DNA of 64,000 nt from Pelecanus crispus (taxonomy: Eukaryota; Chordata; Aves; Pelecaniformes; Pelecanidae), in assembly GCF_030463565.1 (NCBI RefSeq), contig NC_134675.1, positions 9,693,862-9,757,861 of the forward strand. Reading direction: 5' to 3'. Within the stretch, counting starts at the first letter, position 1. Each line of letters begins with the position of its first letter. The position numbers and the translations under genes are program-made. The notes below the pieces were generated by a model. The model worked only from the letters and a program-made list of their open reading frames with translations, was not told the origin of the DNA and ran no database searches. Positions 55,001-64,000 of the stretch are shown here, in pieces.

Positions 55001-58000
55001 GACCCAGAGGTATGTATTTGCCGGGGTGGAACTGAATGTGCAATGGGGGGTTGCAAGGCAGTGCTGGTCAAGATGTAGTATCGCCTCTCCCAGAATGGTT
55101 ATCAGTGTGAAAGTCAGCAGTAATTACATTTTGATACTGCTGGGGAGATTAACTAGATGACAGAGTTAATGCTGACAGATAGATTATTGAAGTTTAAAAT
55201 TTAATAAGTGATTTTCAGATGTTTTCATTAAGGATATGTCTTTAATGGATTCTCTGATGTCTAATAATATAACTGTGTTCTGGTAGCAGCCTTTCCTTCT
55301 GCAAGGATGGTGGCTTGGGTTTCCTCAGCCTAACTGCTTATAGGAACTTTATACAATGAAGACTGTCCTCTACCCATCTGTTCAAATTGGTTGATATAGA
55401 TCACAGAACATAGTGGTTGACCTGGGTTAGATCAAAAGTTCTTCTAGCCTGGTTTCTGTCTCCAGCAGTGGCCAAGAGCAGATGTTTTGACAAGAGAATT
55501 TAGGCATAGGGGAAGAAAAGAAAATGCTTTCCCCAAGCACTTTTCCACCTGTTAGCTTCATTTGATGGCCCCCAATTCTTGCATTAGAAGAGACAACAAA
55601 CATTTGTTCTCTCCAACCTCTCTAGGCAATTCATCATTTATGAAATCTCTAGCATATCCTGGCTCAACTGTGTCTTTTCTAGGTTGAATGATAGTAGCCT
55701 GTCTAATTGTTCCTTATACAGAAGCTGTTCTATACCCTAAGTCACCACCATCACCTTTTTCAGAAACTTTTCTAGTTCTGCTATACTGCTATATCCTGTT
55801 GGGGGAGGGGAGAGTGGTGAGTATGACTAGAACTGCATATGGAATGGAAGATGTGGATGCACCATGAACCTATACAGTGGCATAATGTTCAGTGTTCCCT
55901 ATTCCTTTTCTGATTAATCCAGTCTGTTATTGAATACTGAGATAAGGTTTGTATAGAACTATGTCACAACCAAGTTTGCATTCCTGAACAATAGAGGGCA
56001 GTTCAGTGCTCACCACTTCATATGTGAAGCTGGTCTATTTTTCCCATCTATAGGCAAAAGTCAACCAGTCATTTTATGGTTATCTTCTGCTTTAACACCC
56101 AGACACCAAGTTTCTCAAGGTGTGTGGGTTTTTTTATTTGCAATTTTTCATGGATGGCCCTTGTTGTTACCAAGTTTTTTAAAAGTAGCATCTGCAAGCT
56201 TTTTCATATTCAATGCCTGCTCCCTTTCCAGATAATTTATGGATCTGCTGAACAGCACAGGTCCCTGCATAGATTCCTGTGGGATTCTGCTGGTGACCCT
56301 CCTCTGCTGTGAGAACTGATCACTTACTTATCTTTTAACCAGTTATTTATCTGTGTAAGGACTTCCACTCTTATACTGTAGTTGCTCAGTTTACATGAAA
56401 GCCTTCTGAAGATCCAACTAGGCTGTCAGCCATGTTTCTCATATCTATACACAATTTTTGACTTCGTCAGAGAGCTCCAATAAGTTTGAGAGGCCTGATT
56501 TTACAAAAGCTGTGCTGCCTCTTCCCCAAATAGCATTTATGCTTATGCCTCCTAATGCTATTTTTTTTTTTTAATAGTTTTCAGTAATTTGCCCAATATG
56601 AAAGTCAGCCTTGCTGGTTTGCAATTTCCTGGAAGACCTTTACAATTGATATAATTTTAGCCAATTAGATATCAGGTTGATTTTGAATGAGAGGATATGC
56701 ACCACAATTAATAGGTCAGCTATTTCATTCTCAAGTTCCTTGAACTCTTCGGTGGGTAATCACTTGTTGGCATGTCTTCATCTAGAAACAACTTCAGCTT
56801 TCAGGATTCCTTTTGCTAACCTCTCTTGTACTACTGTTTAGCATGTCTGATTTCCTTTTTGCCTCTTTGCAAGTCTCTCTCAGTAAATAGTATGCATTTG
56901 CTGCACGGTAACTTTAAATAGTCTCTGTGCCACCCTCAAAAATGGAACATTTTAGCTGCCCCTTTTAGCTTCTATTCATAACGCCCTTTTTGAAGCTAAG
57001 TATGTAAAATGAAAAAATGCAGTAGTGTATTTTTTACTCAGCATGTTATAGCCTGTGTTGCTGTCACAGTCAGTCATGTAGTCAAATACTATGTCTTTTC
57101 CCTGTTTAGGCCTGGAATTTCAGTCCATCAGGGTTCTGTTACTTATTTACATAGGGATAGCTTGTTGATCTGATTTTCATCTGTGCTCCATTTAACATGC
57201 AACACCACTCTTCTACCAGTATAGCCTATACTCGCTCCTGCATGCTTTATACCTTGATAGTTCTTTAGTTTTACAGTGAGATTGCCCTTGCCGAGTCAAA
57301 ATTTCCATCTTTCTGTGAACAGAGCTGTTATCATAGCCACAATGGGAAGAACAAATACATACAGTAATCTCGGTGCCATTTAGTTGTATTTTCTGGAACA
57401 TTGATACATAACCATGAGCACATTACAAAGAATTAACAATGTGCTTATGAAATCATTATATCCTACTTCTTAGGATGTTTCTGGGACTATTTCTTTTGGG
57501 TTTTTGGAAGATAACTATTTCATTGGCTCTGAGAATTATCTTTTGCAAGTATTGCACTTGCTATAAATGTAGGTTTGCAATGCTTTGGGTCTAGTTTTGC
57601 AAGGCTGTAAAGGATAATAGGGCACTGGTATGCAATTGAGTTCTTGCAGCTTGAGTTCTTGCATCAGCTGATGCATAGTAACAGACAGTGAATATACAAC
57701 TAAGCCACACTGTGGACTAATTATGAAGTAAAGCATGTTTGTTAAGCTAGCTATTAAACTGTGCTTTTATAACCAGCATAAAGACAGAACATTGAGATGA
57801 TTAAAGCTGCAGTGTTTTCACTTTGCAACTAGAGCAGGCTGCATCGTCAGTTCCCAGATCACTCTGATCTTCTATGCTGTAACTGGAAAAGATGAAGTGT
57901 ATATTAATACGCTCCCAATGTATAATAATTTTGTGTAACTTGAAGAAACAAAAGGTGCAAAACATCAATTGTTTAGCATGGTCCCAGCTGCCTAAATATA

Positions 58001-61000
58001 GAAGTACTTAAATCTTGTACGTGAAATTTACGAACTATAAACATCACCAAAACTGTTTCATTGTAAATATGGGTGCAGTTGAAATCATAGCTATCATAGC
58101 TGGCTATTATAGCTGGCTATTTATTTATAAAAGTGTGGTGTGGGTTTTTTTTTTTTTTTTTTTTTTACATGATTCATGTACAAATCTGGTACAAAAATCC
58201 AAAATCTTTTCTTATGATAATGTTGTATTTGGTAACTTTTGTACTGAAGTTTGAAGCCTGTCTTTTGGCTGTTGACTCTAAAACTTGCTGATGTTAAATC
58301 TCCATGAGTGCCTAATTCAATCTGTCAAGTTTTATTTATATATGTGTGTGTGCACGCGTATTAAAAATTTGTGTTTCTCTACAGTGGTCTTTCATCAATC
58401 TTGATTCCATTTCAATAGGGCCCTGTCATGCCTGGCAGTCATTCTGTTGAAAGATTTGTAATAGAAGAAAACCTCCACTGCATCATCAAATCCCACTGGA
58501 AAGAGAGAAAGACTTGGTAAGATGCTGCTTATTGTTATGGGTTCCCAGCACTGTTTATATACAATCATGGCTTCCCCTAATATCAGGGACCTTCAAAGCC
58601 CAACAACATTTAACTAAAAGTTTGAAATTCAGCATTTCCTGAAGTGTTCAGTGAACTATGGTTGACACTTTTATCTGGAATAATGTGAGGCTGATCATGG
58701 ATTGTTCATGTAATTCAGTAGGGCTGAGGCACCCTGATGATTGCATCCTGGATTATCCATGATTTCTCTACAGAGGATGGCACAGACCCACTCTTTTCAG
58801 TGCCACAGAGACTCTTGATGTGTTTGTACCATGCTTTCCAGCACAAGCACAATGAGTGTTGAACTGGCTCTGTCTGGAAGTTTCCTGCTGCTCCTGCTTC
58901 TTCATCTTATTCTTTTTTTCCTCTTTTTGTAATTATATGGAAGAGGTAATTGAGTTAGGTCTGCGTGGGAGCCAGTACAGTGTCAACAAAGTTTATTATT
59001 TAAAGTTCTATGCAGCTGTAGGAAATGATGTTGCAACAATGTAGCAAATCTCAATGAGAGACCTTATGGGGAGGGAAGATGGTTTAATTTTAAAATAAAA
59101 CTGAAGTAAAGCTCATTCACACTCGCCCTCTCAGGCATCAAAACATGAGTGAGTCCCAAGTGGTCTGTCCAGCAGTCGGGCATCAAGATGGTTGTATCTG
59201 GGTAATCTGTTCAAGATTCCTTGAATTGACAAGGGATTCCCACCAGCTACTGAGTCCTCCTCATGTCTCCTGCGTTGTTCTTCACTTGGCAACTGTGTGC
59301 TGGTTTGGGGCCTTTATGTATGCTTAAGGAGTTGACAAGCGGTTGCAATCTTTTGTCTTTCCATCCTGTGTCAGACACCTCTGAGAGTCAGTAGGATTTG
59401 CTCAATGTTTCTGTTCTGTATCTCCTTATCTGGGTGTCTTATGGCTCCTACCCTCTTCTGTTTTCCCACCATTATCTCTTAATGGTTTGAATCTTAGTCT
59501 GGATGTGGGCTATCACTTCTTTTAGCCTGCCCTTCCTTTCCTCAAGTTGGATATCCTGATAGGCTGCAGGTAAAGGTGTGCTAGGATCTTGATGGCCTGT
59601 AAATCCAGGTCACATTAACATATGCTCTTATAGCCTGTCAGGGAGCCACAAGGGTAGGGTGCCCTGCAGGGAAAGGGGAGCCAAGGGTGACCCCAGCACA
59701 GGCAGGGCAGTGGTCTCACTGACAGGGTGCAGTCCCTCAGGACCCAATCAAGAGCAGAGCAGGTCCATGATGATAACCAGGGTCAAGCACAGTCCAGTGA
59801 TCGCCAGGCAAGTCTGTAGTGATGAGGCAGGGCTGAGGTCGAGTCAGTGGGTCAGAATCAGGGAGGTAAAAGCTCAGGTGTAGGTATAGCCACAACACAA
59901 CTGCAGTGTAGCTCATGCAGGGCCAGGTGCAAGAACCTCAGCTTAAAAGCAGCTCCCAAGGAAAAAGGGTTGGGGGGAGCCTCTGCTGAGCATTCTTCTA
60001 AGTCATTATTTTAAGGCCACGTAATGGGTCTGGCTGGGATGGAGACAACTTTCTTCATAGCAGTCCGTATGGTGCTGTGCTTTGGACTTGTGACCAAAAC
60101 AGTGATGATAACACAGCAATGTTTTGGCTATTGCTGAGCAGTGCTTGCACAGTGTCAAGGCCTTCTCTGTTACTCACTGCCCCCTCAGCAAGTAGGCTGG
60201 GGGTGGACAAGAAGCTGGGAGGGGACACAGCCAGAACAGCTGACCCCAACTGACCAAAGGGATATCCCATACCATATGACATTGTGCTCAGCAATAAAAG
60301 TTTGGGAAAAGGAGGAGGAAGGGGGACACGTTCATGGTTATGGCGTTTGTTTTCCCAAGCAGCCATTACATATGCTAAGGCCCTGCTTTCCAGGAAGTGG
60401 CTGGACATTCCCCCTGCCAGTGGGAAGTAGTGAATTAAATCCTTATTTTGCTTTGCTTGCATGTGCAGCTTTTGCTCTCCCTATTAAACTGTCATTATCT
60501 TGATCCATGAGTCTTTTCATCTTCCTTTGGTTTTCTCCCCATTTCGTGTGAGAGGGGAGTGAGTGAGCAGCTGGGGGTGAGGTGGGGCATGTGTGTGGTG
60601 TTTGCTGTTAGCCAAGGCTAACCCACCACAGTCCAGCAGCAAAACCTTGGGGGGGGATGATGTACTCAGGGCCTTCCTTCCCTCTCTTCTTTCTGGTGCT
60701 TTCACACCCAGACATTCCTATTCATTTTCTATTGAGGTCAGTCTTAACACTTCTCTTGCAATTCTTTTTGCTGCTAAGCAACAGTCCAGTTAGATTTCTT
60801 CATTTCTGCTGAAATAATATCTGATATGGGTAATTGGTAACCCAGATAATTTACCACAGACATTTCGCGCTCTTGTGTTCCCAAGTAAGAGCCAGCAAAC
60901 TTGGTATACTTTGCAAAAATTAGGCAGCAATAGTTTTTTTGGTGCGGATATATGTTGTAGGTTTTTGGTTACAACTTTTTGACTTTGTAGAGACTAGAAA

Positions 61001-61661
61001 TCCAGCACTGTTGAAGTTAATGAAGGGGACTTCTTTATTTCCCCAAAGAAAGCAAGACTAGAGGGAGGTTATAAGAAGTGCTAGAGCACTAAAATTTCTT
61101 TTTATAAATAATGGGTGATGCTGTATCTTTTAATCATTTCATTTATAACACAGATATGTCTTCTGTAGCCCATTAGTTTGATGGGTTGAGAATGACTGGA
61201 AAGCAAATTTATTGTTTGGAATTTTTTTTTTTTTAATTTTTCCTGATATACCAATGTAGTTTATCCTTTAGTGGACAGATTACACCATCACAGGTCACCA
61301 TAAAGGTTTATGTAAAACTGCGTTTCGTTTAGCAGTCTGTGTTCAAGCATTGCTTGGGTATGGAGATGAAATGTGTCTGTCCAAACCGTGGTTCAGGTAC
61401 TGCTGTTAAGAGCTTGTGTCAGGTTTTTTGTATGTGTTCTGTGGATAAATAGACAATTTCAGTCTTTGAGGTCTGCTTATTTTACCTGCTTCATAAGGGT
61501 AAACTCTTGCAAAGAATTAAGTATTTCATGTCTGTTTAGTATCTACATAATTTTTGCTGTGTTTCAGTTTAAACTAAATGCTTCTGTTAATTTGCAGTGC
61601 TGCACAGTTGTTGAGCTATCCAGGAAATAATAAGATCCCCTTGAACTACCACATAGTAGAG
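42998..61661 (+). CDS. NCBP1: Nuclear cap-binding protein subunit 1 (CBP80), coding exons 1-10, continues beyond window
   Basis: Large subunit of the nuclear cap-binding complex; with NCBP2 it binds the m7G cap and links splicing, 3' processing, export and the pioneer round of translation. Coding exons: 42998-43034, 44547-44632, 45429-45529, 50053-50209, 51706-51813, 52706-52827, 53315-53384, 54794-55009, 58419-58516, 61598-61661. Splice phases join perfectly into 353 codons without a stop, just under half of the ~790-residue protein. The N-terminus has the Ser-Arg-Arg-Arg start and a bipartite nuclear localisation signal (exons 1-2), followed by the first MIF4G helical-repeat domain (exons 2-6) and the linker into the second. 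All introns are GT-AG except the one after exon 7 (GC-AG). The remaining exons lie to the right of 64000. Confidence 0.96.
43160..43200. repeat. GGT/GGC trinucleotide-rich tract in NCBP1 intron 1
   Basis: The sequence ggtggtggcggcggcggcgg is a short trinucleotide run in the CpG-rich start of intron 1. Confidence 0.7.
43968..44512 (+). mobile_element. LTR family E solo LTR in NCBP1 intron 1, next to exon 2
   Basis: 545 bp, tgtcctgggtctggctgggat to gggtcaacccaccaca, flanked by perfect 5-bp repeats gcagg (43963-43967 and 44513-44517). Sense orientation with NCBP1, with attaaactgtctttt near 44375. It ends 34 nt before exon 2. Confidence 0.85.
44547..44632 (+). CDS. NCBP1: NCBP1 coding exon 2 (nuclear localisation signal)
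   Basis: 86 nt encoding the Pro-His-Lys-Arg-Arg-Arg cluster and the start of the first MIF4G domain. The acceptor (gaaacag) is preceded by only 29 nt of original intron before an LTR insertion and target repeat, and its pyrimidine tract is weak. Confidence 0.93.
45429..45529 (+). CDS. NCBP1: NCBP1 coding exon 3
   Basis: 101 nt after ttcttag, ending before gtatgt. It encodes Leu-Glu-Ser-Asn-Leu-Glu-Gly-Leu-Ala and Asp-Leu-Pro-Asn-Tyr-Lys-Ser-Lys of the MIF4G domain. Confidence 0.95.
45659..48655 (-). mobile_element. Long CR1 LINE copy in NCBP1 intron 3, antisense
   Basis: About 3 kb reaching from the 5' side of ORF2 to the 3' tail (ttagaatcatagaatcg on plus at 45659). It is the most complete CR1 here. 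The lower third is closely similar to the CR1s at 33472 and 40876. ORF1 and the promoter are absent. Confidence 0.9.
45766..48649 (-). pseudogene. CR1 ORF2 (endonuclease plus reverse transcriptase), two frameshifts
   Basis: Endonuclease frame 48649-47531 carries Asn-Ala-Arg-Ser, Glu-Thr-Trp-Trp, Gly-Asp-Phe-Asn and Ser-Asp-His, the catalytic landmarks of the APE-type nuclease. One indel in a gggaaaaaa run near 47635 shifts into the RT frame, whose open part 47438-46479 holds Ser-Lys-Ala-Phe-Asp, Gly-Val-Pro-Gln-Gly and Phe-Ala-Asp-Asp. A second lesion near 46480 looks like an 8-bp insertion (agctgacc-like) and leads into the C-terminal ORF 46491-45766. Only two lesions in about 960 codons point to a young or recently active family. 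Confidence 0.85.
48656..50052 (+). other. NCBP1 intron 3, right part, no repeat recognised
   Basis: Mostly AT-rich unique sequence. A C-run lies at 48970-48983. No ORF is supported. Confidence 0.5.
50053..50209 (+). CDS. NCBP1: NCBP1 coding exon 4
   Basis: 157 nt, acceptor aaatcag, donor gtaagt. Encodes Asn-Tyr-Asn-Phe-Gly-Gly-Glu-Phe-Val and neighbouring MIF4G helices. Confidence 0.95.
50955..51600 (+). repeat. Degenerate pyrimidine-rich tandem repeat in NCBP1 intron 4
   Basis: Imperfect units of roughly 80-110 bp recur, built from ctttctccagctaccaccctgt, ctctggctcatg and tgtctcgctc-type blocks. The strand in the transcript is C/T-rich, and several units contain a polypyrimidine tract followed by CAG. 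The 236-codon plus ORF across it (50972-51682) is low-complexity and not a gene. Confidence 0.7.
51706..51813 (+). CDS. NCBP1: NCBP1 coding exon 5
   Basis: 108 nt, acceptor aaatag, donor gtaagc. Encodes [10 protein letters not shown]. A pyrimidine-rich repeat array with many CAG trinucleotides lies just upstream. Confidence 0.95.
52706..52827 (+). CDS. NCBP1: NCBP1 coding exon 6
   Basis: 122 nt, acceptor ctgtag, donor gtaagc. Encodes [10 protein letters not shown], ending the first MIF4G domain region. Confidence 0.95.
53315..53384 (+). CDS. NCBP1: NCBP1 coding exon 7, followed by a GC donor
   Basis: 70 nt, acceptor aaacag. The exon ends on Glu codon GAG and the intron begins gcaagt instead of gt; exon 8 joins in phase. 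Confidence 0.93.
53930..54390 (-). mobile_element. Old CR1 LINE fragment (NCBP1 intron 7)
   Basis: The minus frame 54175-53852 begins like CR1 ORF2 (Val-Ser-Gln-Gln-Cys-Ala, Lys-Lys-Ala-Asn, Leu-Pro-Leu-Tyr-Ser, Arg-Pro-His-Leu). Sequence up to 54390 adds the tccagcctgtccaggtccctctg block. It is diverged and truncated at both ends. Confidence 0.75.
54794..55009 (+). CDS. NCBP1: NCBP1 coding exon 8
   Basis: 216 nt (72 codons), acceptor ttcag, donor gtatgt. Encodes the well conserved Tyr-Leu-Asp-Cys-Leu-Trp-Ala-Gln-Ile and Pro-Pro-Phe-Thr-Pro-Pro-Pro segments. Confidence 0.96.
55440..56830 (-). mobile_element. Ancient CR1/L3-like LINE remnant (NCBP1 intron 8)
   Basis: Diverged blocks on plus (atggatctgctgaacagcacaggtccc; gaccctcctctgctgtgagaactgatcac; ttaaccagttatttatctg; gacttcgtcagagagctccaa; ggtcagctatttcattctcaag) are the reverse complement of old CR1/L3 reverse transcriptase. 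Numerous indels; no ORF. Confidence 0.55.
56831..58418 (+). other. NCBP1 intron 8, right part
   Basis: Apparently unique AT-rich sequence. It includes a T-run of about 22 at 58145-58167. No gene or recognised repeat. Confidence 0.5.
58419..58516 (+). CDS. NCBP1: NCBP1 coding exon 9
   Basis: 98 nt, acceptor caatag, donor gtaaga. Encodes Gly-Pro-Val-Met-Pro-Gly-Ser-His-Ser and Ile-Lys-Ser-His-Trp-Lys-Glu-Arg-Lys. Confidence 0.95.
58517..60019 (+). other. NCBP1 intron 9, left part
   Basis: No coding exon recognised. The stretch 59620-59960 is G-rich and may be a decayed LTR or other retroelement, but it does not match families A-E by eye. Confidence 0.4.
60020..60630 (+). mobile_element. LTR family E solo LTR in NCBP1 intron 9, sense
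   Basis: 611 bp of the longer E subtype, starting near taatgggtctggctgggatgg and ending ctaacccaccaca, with attaaactgtcattatct near 60483. Flanks ggcca and gtcca are a probable decayed 5-bp target duplication (4 of 5). Orientation is sense relative to NCBP1. Confidence 0.75.
61598..61661 (+). CDS. NCBP1: NCBP1 coding exon 10
   Basis: 64 nt, acceptor tttgcag, donor gtatgt. Encodes Cys-Ala-Ala-Gln-Leu and Pro-Leu-Asn-Tyr-His-Ile-Val-Glu. No exon 11 was found before 64000. Confidence 0.94.
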
Positions 61662-62508
61662 GTATGTGTTTTACAGATAACCTCTTTATTTCTAAAGTAA
61701 CAAACCCCAATTGACTCCATGATGGATCTATTAAATTACAGTATGATTTAGGAGTCTGCAGTTTTATCCTGTTGACTTAAAGTGCAATGGCTTTGAACAA
61801 GTTAGATAACAATAAATTCAACTATTATTACTATTGTTATTAATTTATTTATGTGATGTTTAGGAGCCTTGTTCAGGAATCAGGATCTTACAGTGCAACA
61901 GCATTCCAAGTTGTGGTATTTCTCAAGCTGTTCTTGAATGTTTCTCTGTGTTAATCACTCTGATGTGCTAGACTGTCTTGGAGACGACTGCACTTCAGTA
62001 ACTTCTATTCACAAGATCTTTTAAGTTAGTCTTTTTTTAGTGATCTTCCGAGTCACTTGGATGAATTGTATACCAATGCCCCTGAAAGGTATTTGTTGTG
62101 AAATAGTGGTATGCTTTCTCCTTCAAGTTGGAGGATAATAACCATAAATATATATACTGGAATAGGAATGTAGTTTTACTCTTGCTGCCTCCTTTCAGTG
62201 GACTGCTAACAAGATGCAGAGCTGTATAAAACTTGCTTCAAAAACTCCTGTCTACAGTTAAAAGATAAAAAGTGATTGCAGTAATAACAGCAAATTGTCA
62301 TGTGAAAAACTTAAAAAGAGGTAACTAGAAACGAAATTCAGAGCTAATTGCAAGAACTCATAAGACTGTGGAACGCCTACCTTAAACAAAATGGGATTAA
62401 CAATTCAACTTTGCACCAAAACCCCAAATATTCTGAATGCCCTAAAACAGTTTTGGCAAGCTTGAGACTCTTTCTGTACTCCAAGTCCAGTCAAGAGAAA
62501 TCGTAGAG

Positions 62509-63602
62509 TGTGGTGGGTTGACCCTGGCTGGATGCCAGGTACTCACCAAAGCTGCTCTATCACTCACTATCAACTGGACAGGGGAGAGAAAATATAATGA
62601 AAGGCTCATGGGTTGAGATACGGACAGGGAGAGATCACTCAGCAATTACCATCATGGGCAAAACAGACACAACTTGGGGAAAATTAGTTTAATTTATTAC
62701 CAGTCAAAACTGAGTAGGATAATGAGAAATAAAACCAAAGCTTAGAACACCTTCCCCCCACCCCTCCCTTCTTCCCAGGCTCAACTTCACTCCCATTTTT
62801 CTCTACCTCCTCCCCCCGAGCAGCGCAGGGGGACAGGGAATGGGGGTTGCGGTCAGTTCATCACACGTCTCTGCAGCTCCTTCCTCCTCAGGGGAGGACT
62901 CCTCACACTCCTCCCTTGCTCCAGCGTGGGGTCCCTCCCACGGGACACAGTCCTCCACAAACTTCTCCAACGTGGTCCTTCCCAGGGGCTGCAGTCCTTC
63001 ACGAACTGCTCCAGCGTGGGTCCATTCCACGGGGTGCAGCCCTTCAGGAGCAGACTGCTCCAGCATGGGTCCCCTGCGGGGTCACAGGTCCTGCCAGCAA
63101 ACCTGCTCCAGTGTGGGCTTCCCATGGGGTCACAGCCTCTTTTGGGCACATCCCCCTGCTCCGGCGTGGACTCCTCCCCGGGTGCAGGTGGATCTCTGCT
63201 CCCCCGTGGGCCTCCATGGGCTGCAGGGGCACAGCTGCCTCACCATGGGCTGCACCAGGGGCTGCAGGGGAATCTCTGCTCTGGTGCCTGGAGCACCTCC
63301 TGCCCTCCTTCGGCACTGACCTTGGTGTCTGCAGAGTCGTTCCTCTCACATATTCTCACTCCTCACTACAGCTGCAGTTGCGCAGGGTTGGTTTTGATTT
63401 TTTTTCCCCCCCCTTAAATATATTTATCCCAGAGGTGCTACCACTGTCGCTGATTGGCTCGGCCTTGGCCAGTGGTGGGTCCGTCTTGGAGCCGGCTGGC
63501 ATTGGGTCTGTCGGACATAGGGGAAGCTTCCAGCAGCTTTTCACAGAAGCCACCCCTGTAGCCCCCCCCGCTCCCAAAACCTTGCCACACAAACCCAATA
63601 CA
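62509..63602 (-). mobile_element. LTR family A, complete solo LTR in NCBP1 intron 10, antisense
   Basis: 1094 bp, tgtggtgggttgaccc to acaaacccaataca on the plus strand, flanked by perfect 5-bp repeats tagag (62504-62508 and 63603-63607). It is the reference copy for family A. On its own strand a TATA-like ataaatatatttaag lies near 63420 and an aataaatt/attaaac signal near 62690. The long overlapping ORFs (up to 252 codons at 62847-63605) are GC-rich LTR sequence, repeated in other copies with different frames, and are not genes. Confidence 0.85.
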
Positions 63603-63647
63603 TAGAGTTAGTAAAGTTTTTCTACAGTTAACATCTAAGTACTTTCA

Positions 63648-64000
63648 GTGACCTACCCTCTTTCAGTTTAAAACTGTTGCCCCTTGTCCTGTCGCTACAG
63701 GCCCTGGTAAAGAAAGCCCCTCTCCATCTTTCTTATAAGCCCCCTTTAAGTATTGAAAGGCCGCAATAAGGTCTCCCCGCAGCCTTTCTCTTCTCCTCAG
63801 CCTTTCGTCGTAGGAGAGGGGGTTTTCGTGGCCCTCCTCTGGGCCCGCGTCTTTCTTGTCCTGGGGACCCCAGAGCTGGACGCAGTACTCCAGGTGGGGG
63901 GGGGGGGTGTCTCACGAGAGCGGAGCCGAGGGGCAGAATCACCTCCCTCGACCTGCCGGCCACGCTGCTTTTTACGCGGCCCGGAATTCGATCGGCTTTC
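63648..64000 (-). mobile_element. CR1 LINE fragment, cut by the right edge
   Basis: It reads ctctttcagtttaaaactgttgcccc and aaggtctccccgcagccttt, the reverse complement of the CR1 at 12090-12240. A G-run at 63895-63907 interrupts it. Confidence 0.8.

Noticed and set aside
62847-63605. 252-codon plus-strand ORF and its overlapping partners
   Set aside because: It lies wholly within a complete solo LTR with target duplications, is Gly/Pro/Cys-rich low-complexity sequence, and appears in different frames in other A copies (4333-4937 and 38831-39325).

Overview
The window is vertebrate and almost certainly avian nuclear DNA. It has two multi-exon genes with GT-AG introns, many 3'-anchored CR1 LINE fragments with the bird-type 3' tail, and a very high load of endogenous-retrovirus LTRs. 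The source species cannot be named from the sequence. Both genes are Z-linked in chicken (established knowledge), so a sex-chromosome origin, Z or W, is plausible. The ERV density would suit a W chromosome, but that is only a hypothesis.

Layout: 1-6018 is a pile of nested LTRs (families I call A, B, C, D and E) with unassigned stretches between them. 6019-10530 holds a decayed Polinton/Maverick (adintovirus-like) DNA element on the minus strand. Pieces of integrase with chromodomain, a penton-like minor capsid protein, a basic PX-like protein and the double-jelly-roll major capsid protein can be read in that order; the capsid gene is split by an LTR block. 10532-13740 is a minus-strand ERVL-type provirus relic (gag, protease, integrase, polypurine tract, 3' LTR) broken by CR1 and LTR insertions. 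13742-15219 is a CR1 scrap plus a B LTR.

19433-30810 is DNAJA1 (minus strand, 8 coding exons, intact 397-codon reading frame), an HSP70 co-chaperone. Upstream of it lie a perfect heat-shock element and, further out, three ZNF143/THAP11-type motifs. 31250-42640 is intergenic and repeat-rich (two B LTRs, two E LTRs, several CR1s, an A LTR, and a C LTR with an inverted partial copy). 42998 to beyond the right edge is NCBP1 (plus strand), the large subunit of the nuclear cap-binding complex; its first 10 coding exons (353 codons, frame open throughout) are present. The two genes are divergent, head to head, about 12.2 kb apart.

The genes do not form a pathway. DNAJA1 is a cytosolic chaperone partner and NCBP1 binds capped RNA in the nucleus. 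Points worth attention: the bird-hosted Polinton relic, an E-family solo LTR only 34 nt from the NCBP1 exon 2 splice acceptor, a GC-AG intron in NCBP1, a pyrimidine-rich minisatellite full of decoy acceptors before NCBP1 exon 5, and LTRs in sense orientation inside introns of both genes. All coordinates and translations were read by eye; family names for LTRs (A-E) are local labels, not database names.
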